Source of the DNA: Anaerolineales bacterium UBA6663
GTDB taxonomy: Bacteria > Chloroflexota > Anaerolineae > Anaerolineales > UBA6663
Direction: 5' to 3'
Length of the DNA stretch: 8,718 bases
Assembly: GCA_002455335.1 (NCBI GenBank)
Contig: DKKP01000008.1
Span: 1-8,718 of the forward strand
Both the position numbers and the translations under genes were made by a program. Of the stretch, positions 5,844 through 8,718 are shown piece by piece. Numbering within the stretch: the first letter of the stretch is position 1; each line of letters opens with the position of its first letter. The notes under the pieces were generated by a model. That model made no database searches and was not told the origin of the DNA. It was given only the letters and a program-made list of their open reading frames with translations.

Positions 5844-7064
5844 TTATCGTTTCAGGTTCACAAGCTCCTGGAGCATCTCGTCGCTTGTGGTGATTACGCG
5901 GGACGAGGCCTGGAAGCCGCGCTGGGCCAGGATCATGTTGGTGAATTCCTGCGACAGGTCGACGTTCGAAGCCTCGACGCTGCCCGGGATCACGGCGCCG
6001 CGGCCGTTGCTGTCGGGAAGGCCGGTGTTGGGCTCGCCGGCGTTGACACCCTGCTGGTAGAGGTTCTGGCCGACCTTGACCAGGCCGGCCGGATTGACAA
6101 AGCTCGTCACGGCCAGTTGGGCGACGAGGTTCTGCAGGCCGTTTGAGTACTGAGCGTAGACCTGGCCGGTCTTGGTCTCGATCGCGTAACCGGTCACTGT
6201 GCCGGCCGCGACGCCGTCCTGAAACGCCGCGTACGCGCTGCTGTCGGTCTCGAGCTGGGTCAACGACGTGAAGTCGACGTCGAAGGTGAAGGCCTGTGCG
6301 CCGGCGGCGCTCGCCGCGACGTTGATCGTGCCTGTGCCGCCGGTCGCCAGCGCACCGGTGGCCGGGTCGAAGGTCAGCGTGCCCGAGCCTGTGCCGCCGG
6401 CGACGGCCGTCCAGCTCCAGGCGTTGGCGCCGGTGCGCGTCGCCTGGACGTCGACATTGTGCAGCGCCCCGAACGAGTCGTAGACGCCGAAGGTCAGCGT
6501 GACGGGCGTTCCCGCGGGCTGCAGCGCATTGAGGTTACCGCGCATCGTCAGCTCCGAGGTCTCGCGGGCCAGCGTGCTATTGATCGGGATACGGATGTCG
6601 GTCAGCGTGGTGCCGGTGTTGATCACCGGCGGTGTGCCGGTCGGAAGCCAGCCCTGCAGCCGGTAGCCGGTGTTGGTGTTGACCAGATAGCCGTCGGCGT
6701 CAAGATCGATCGAGCCGTCGCGCGAGTAGAACATCGTGCCGGCGGCGTCGCGGTAGTTGAAGAAGCCGTCGCCCTGGACCGCCAGGTCGCCGAGCCGGCC
6801 TGTCGCCGTGAGCGCGCCCTGCGTGAACGACTGCGTGATGCTGCCGACGCGCATGCCCAGGCCGACCTGCATCGGGTCGACGCCGCCGCGGGTGCCGGTC
6901 GGGCTCGAGCCCGGGCGCAGCAATTGTGAGATCTGATCCTGAAAGCGCACGAAGCTGGTCTTGTAGCCCGTGGTGTTGACGTTGGCCAGGTTGTTGCCGA
7001 TCACGTCCATCCAGGTTTGATGGGCGTTGAGCGAGCTGATGGCCGTAAACATTGAGCGAAGCAT
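5844..7064 (-). CDS. flgE: Flagellar hook protein FlgE
   Basis: This is the structural subunit of the flagellar hook, exported through the flagellar type III system and polymerised under the FlgD cap. The 406-aa protein has the N-terminal rod/hook helix with the basal-body signature NNLANVNTTGYK (24-35). It also has the FlgE/F/G segment GRLGDLAVQGDGFF (89-102) with YSRDGSIDLDADGYLVNTNTGYRLQGW (113-139). A central Gly/Ala/Thr-rich FlaE-type region spans about 165-290, and the C-terminal domain EASNVDLSQEFTNMILAQRGFQA (364-386) forms the coiled-coil partner of the N-terminus. The length is usual for FlgE. No cysteine is present. GGAGG lies 5 nt before the ATG. The gene is separated from the upstream flagellar gene by 99 nt containing two stem-loops, and a large inverted repeat follows it. 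Confidence 0.95.
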   Translation of the reverse strand: MLRSMFTAISSLNAHQTWMDVIGNNLANVNTTGYKTSFVRFQDQISQLLRPGSSPTGTRGGVDPMQVGLGMRVGSITQSFTQGALTATGRLGDLAVQGDGFFNYRDAAGTMFYSRDGSIDLDADGYLVNTNTGYRLQGWLPTGTPPVINTGTTLTDIRIPINSTLARETSELTMRGNLNALQPAGTPVTLTFGVYDSFGALHNVDVQATRTGANAWSWTAVAGGTGSGTLTFDPATGALATGGTGTINVAASAAGAQAFTFDVDFTSLTQLETDSSAYAAFQDGVAAGTVTGYAIETKTGQVYAQYSNGLQNLVAQLAVTSFVNPAGLVKVGQNLYQQGVNAGEPNTGLPDSNGRGAVIPGSVEASNVDLSQEFTNMILAQRGFQASSRVITTSDEMLQELVNLKR

Positions 7065-7086
7065 GGTGTCCTCCGGAAGGTTTCGG

Positions 7087-7117
7087 CCTGGGCATCCTCC
7101 AGGAGGGCCAGCCCAGG
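7087..7117 (-). repeat. 7-bp inverted repeat in the flgE leader
   Basis: CCTGGGC (7087-7093) and GCCCAGG (7111-7117) are perfect reverse complements around a 17-nt loop, about 10 nt upstream of the flgE ribosome binding site on the minus strand. The loop itself contains CCTCC and GGAGG. It may shape the 5' region of the flgE message, but no regulatory family was recognised. Confidence 0.4.
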
Positions 7118-7136
7118 TGTGTGATTGATGTCTGAA

Positions 7137-7158
7137 ATGCGGCCGCCAGCGGCCGCAT
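7137..7158 (-). repeat. 9-bp stem-loop between the Flagellar_put gene and flgE
   Basis: ATGCGGCCG (7137-7145) and CGGCCGCAT (7150-7158) are exact reverse complements around a 4-nt loop, 5 nt after the stop of the upstream gene. On the minus strand it is followed by TTCAGA, a very short T-run. It could act as a partial terminator or as a 3'-end barrier. Confidence 0.5.
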
Positions 7159-7163
7159 ACCGA

Positions 7164-7529
7164 TTACTTGGCCAGAACGACCGAGTCGATCTGCGTGAAC
7201 ACGCCCTCGCCGCGGCTCTTGGCGTCGACGGCGGTGACGACAAGCCTGTCACGGACGTTGACCACGAAGGCCATGTCGTCCATCAACACAAGCGAGTCTT
7301 TTCCGCCGCGTTTTGCGGCGTTGTCGACGGCCAGGCTCAAACGGGCCAGGTCGTCGGTGCTCAGCGCGATGTCGCGCTTCTCGAGCCGTTTCTGCGCATG
7401 ATTGGAGAAGCGCAGCTCGGCCTGCTGGAGCTCGGCCGCGAACGCGCCTGGCGCCGCGGTCTTTGTCGCAGCCGCCGGCCGTTGCGCCGCCGCAGCGTAG
7501 GCGTTCGTGATTCGAAGGTCTTGCGTCAT
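7164..7529 (-). CDS. Flagellar operon protein, TIGR02530/Flagellar_put family
   Basis: This 121-aa protein belongs to a small family found almost only next to flgD and flgE in flagellar operons outside the enterobacterial type. Its molecular function is not established as far as I know. The family core is clear: FSNHAQKRLEKRDI (41-54), then a helical stretch LARLSLAVDNAAKRGGKDSL (61-80), the segment LVLMDDMAFVVNVRDRLVVTAV (80-101), and the ending VFTQIDSVVL (110-119). The N-terminal 30 residues are Ala-rich and low in complexity. The ATG is preceded by GGAGAGG within 3-7 nt and lies 15 nt after the flgD stop. Position between hook cap and hook genes suggests a role in hook assembly or its export, which is inference. 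Confidence 0.88.
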   Translation of the reverse strand: MTQDLRITNAYAAAAQRPAAATKTAAPGAFAAELQQAELRFSNHAQKRLEKRDIALSTDDLARLSLAVDNAAKRGGKDSLVLMDDMAFVVNVRDRLVVTAVDAKSRGEGVFTQIDSVVLAK

Positions 7530-7544
7530 CGTCCTCTCCGTGTC

Positions 7545-8066
7545 CTAGAGCGCCGCGCTTTCGTTTTGATCGGCGTCGCCGCTGCCGAAGAGCGCGTCGA
7601 CCAGCAGCTCGGCCAACGCATCGATCCGTTCGTTGACGGCTGGGGCGGCCTCGACCGTGGTGACGCCCGAGAGCGGCGCGAACTGGCCGTCGATCTCGAG
7701 CAACACCTCGCTGCCGTTCAGGTGCACGCTGCTCACCACTCCGGTGAGCGATTCGCCGTTGCTCTGCAGTGCCGTGACTTGTTTTCCGATCAGGCTGCTG
7801 GCGTTGTTGAGCTGGCTCTGGCTCATGAACGCGGTCATCGATTTGTTGAGCTTCTGCATCTCGCTCAGCGCCTGGAATTGGGCGGTCTGAGCCAGAAACT
7901 GGTCGTTGGCCATCGGCTCGAGCGGGTTCTGGTTCTTGAGCTGTGAGACGAGCAGCGAGAGAAACTGATCTTGCAGGGCCTGGGTGGACGCCGTCGACCT
8001 TGAGCCTGTCGTGGTCGATCCGCTGACGACCTGGCCGTTGACGACTGTGACGGGTTGGTATTCCAT
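7545..8066 (-). CDS. flgD: Flagellar hook cap / basal-body rod modification protein FlgD (short form)
   Basis: FlgD caps the growing hook and directs FlgE polymerisation outside the cell. The 173-aa protein carries the FlgD N-terminal motif: QFLSLLVSQLKNQNPLEPMA (34-53), then NDQFLAQTAQFQALSEMQKLNKSM (54-77). A beta-rich segment, SLIGKQVTAL ... GVVSSVHLNGSEVLLEIDGQFAPLSGV (91-135), fits the Tudor-like domain. Well-studied proteobacterial FlgD proteins are about 220-240 aa and contain an additional Ig/FnIII-like domain inserted there; no such segment is present here. An acidic tail (about 145-173) ends the protein. AGGAG lies 6 nt before the ATG and overlaps the fliK stop codon (TAGGAG), so the genes are 9 nt apart and probably co-translated. 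Confidence 0.93.
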   Translation of the reverse strand: MEYQPVTVVNGQVVSGSTTTGSRSTASTQALQDQFLSLLVSQLKNQNPLEPMANDQFLAQTAQFQALSEMQKLNKSMTAFMSQSQLNNASSLIGKQVTALQSNGESLTGVVSSVHLNGSEVLLEIDGQFAPLSGVTTVEAAPAVNERIDALAELLVDALFGSGDADQNESAAL

Positions 8067-8075
8067 GGCGTTCTC

Positions 8076-8718
8076 CTAGATGCTCAGGTCGACGCCGGCG
8101 TTCGACCAGCCGCGCGCGCCGTTGAGCCGGAGCACGATCGGGCGCTCGGCCGCGTAGGGGTCTGTTTCGCCGCCCTGGATGCCGCGCAGGTTGATCCCGA
8201 GCGTCTTAGCGCCCTGGAACCCGCGATTGAAGCTCTGGCGGGCATCGCCGAGCCCGGCGCTGATCGCCACGTTGGCGACGTCGAGGCCGCTTGCGGCGAG
8301 GTTGCTGCGCAGCTCGGTCAGGTGGTTCTCGAGCAGGGCTACGGTGTGCGGCTGCTCGGCGCGCACGCTGACCTGCAGGCCCTGGTCGGCGCCATGGGTC
8401 ACACGCAACTCGATGCGTCCGAGCTCCTCGGGCTGGAGCGTGATCCTGACCGTCTCGAGCTTCTGGCCTTCGAGTTGCTCGACCAGGTGCTGGATCTGAG
8501 CGAGGACTTCCTTGGGTTGAACTTCCGCCAGGCGGGCCGGTTCAACGGTGGGGGTCGGGGCCTCGGCGCTTTGCGGGGCCGGGGCACCCATGAGGGGTGG
8601 CGCGGATGCCGGCTCCGCTGCCGTGACCGGCGCCTCCGGGTCCTTCTTCGCCTGCGCGGCGCGTTCGATCGCGGTCGGTGCGGGTGCGGTCTGCGGGCCG
8701 ACCGGCGCCAGGATCTCG
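8076..8718 (-). CDS. fliK: Flagellar hook-length control protein FliK, C-terminal part (5' end outside window)
   Basis: FliK is the secreted molecular ruler that measures hook length and makes FlhB switch export to filament proteins. The reading frame stays open through the right edge, so only the last 213 residues are seen and the true start lies beyond the window; an in-frame ATG at 8591 is internal. The visible part begins with a Pro/Ala-rich linker (roughly the first 60 residues), typical of the flexible ruler. The Flg_hook core follows: LETVRITLQPEELGRIELRV and, further on, LLENHLTELRSNLAASGLDVANVAI. That LxPExLGxxxV pattern is diagnostic for the FliK C-terminal domain that binds FlhB. 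The tail after it is Gly-rich and variable. The stop is 9 nt before flgD, marking the same operon. Confidence 0.9.
   Translation of the reverse strand, partial: EILAPVGPQTAPAPTAIERAAQAKKDPEAPVTAAEPASAPPLMGAPAPQSAEAPTPTVEPARLAEVQPKEVLAQIQHLVEQLEGQKLETVRITLQPEELGRIELRVTHGADQGLQVSVRAEQPHTVALLENHLTELRSNLAASGLDVANVAISAGLGDARQSFNRGFQGAKTLGINLRGIQGGETDPYAAERPIVLRLNGARGWSNAGVDLSI

Noticed and set aside
4701..6146. Long plus-strand open frame (481 codons) antisense to the FliK-like gene and the 3' part of flgE
   Set aside because: It covers two unrelated genes and the inverted repeat between them, has low-complexity Arg/Leu/Gln-rich composition typical of GC-rich antisense frames, and shows no recognisable domain.
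8076..8591. FliK as a complete 171-residue protein starting at the ATG at 8591
   Set aside because: The frame stays open to the window edge with the Pro/Ala-rich composition expected of a FliK linker, and known FliK proteins are much longer.

Overview
High-GC bacterial DNA with two tightly packed gene blocks, all transcribed from the minus strand, so the natural reading order runs from high to low coordinates. Flagellar genes plus a complete fixABCX (electron-transfer flavoprotein) operon indicate a motile bacterium with anaerobic, microaerobic or nitrogen-fixing metabolism. The phylum cannot be fixed from the sequence. The order fliK - flgD - small Flagellar_put gene - flgE, and a separate FliK-like/FlhB-C-terminal pair resembling Bacillus ylqG/ylqH, argue against the enterobacterial flagellar layout and fit Firmicutes, Desulfobacterota or other deep-branching flagellated lineages.

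Block 1 (8718 to 4117), flagellar hook and export switching: the 3' part of fliK (hook-length ruler), a short flgD (hook cap), a TIGR02530/Flagellar_put gene, and flgE (hook). After a perfect 16-bp inverted repeat come a second, larger FliK-like protein and, overlapping it by 4 nt, a free-standing FlhB C-terminal domain that lacks the NPTH self-cleavage site. Together they encode hook building plus proteins of the type that control type III export specificity.

Gap (4116 to 3872, about 245 bp): several inverted repeats, then a plausible nitrogen-fixation control region for the next operon. This is a TGT-N10-ACA element (NifA upstream activator type) about 83 bp upstream of the start predicted from a good sigma-54 -24/-12 element (GG-N10-GC), which itself lies about 37 bp upstream of the fixA start codon.

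Block 2 (3871 to 50), fixA-fixB-fixC-fixX plus a 97-codon gene of unknown function: EtfB- and EtfA-like subunits, an ETF-quinone-oxidoreductase-like flavoprotein without cysteines, and an eight-cysteine ferredoxin. Spacings are 13 nt, an 8-nt overlap, 1 nt and 15 nt, so this reads as one operon. By family knowledge, FixABCX splits NADH electrons between quinone and low-potential ferredoxin or flavodoxin, often for nitrogenase. A 7-bp GC-rich hairpin at the left edge may end the operon.

No RNA genes, mobile elements or CRISPR arrays were seen. The points most worth checking are the NifA/sigma-54 arrangement, the unknown gene closing the fix operon, and the FliK-like/FlhB-tail pair.
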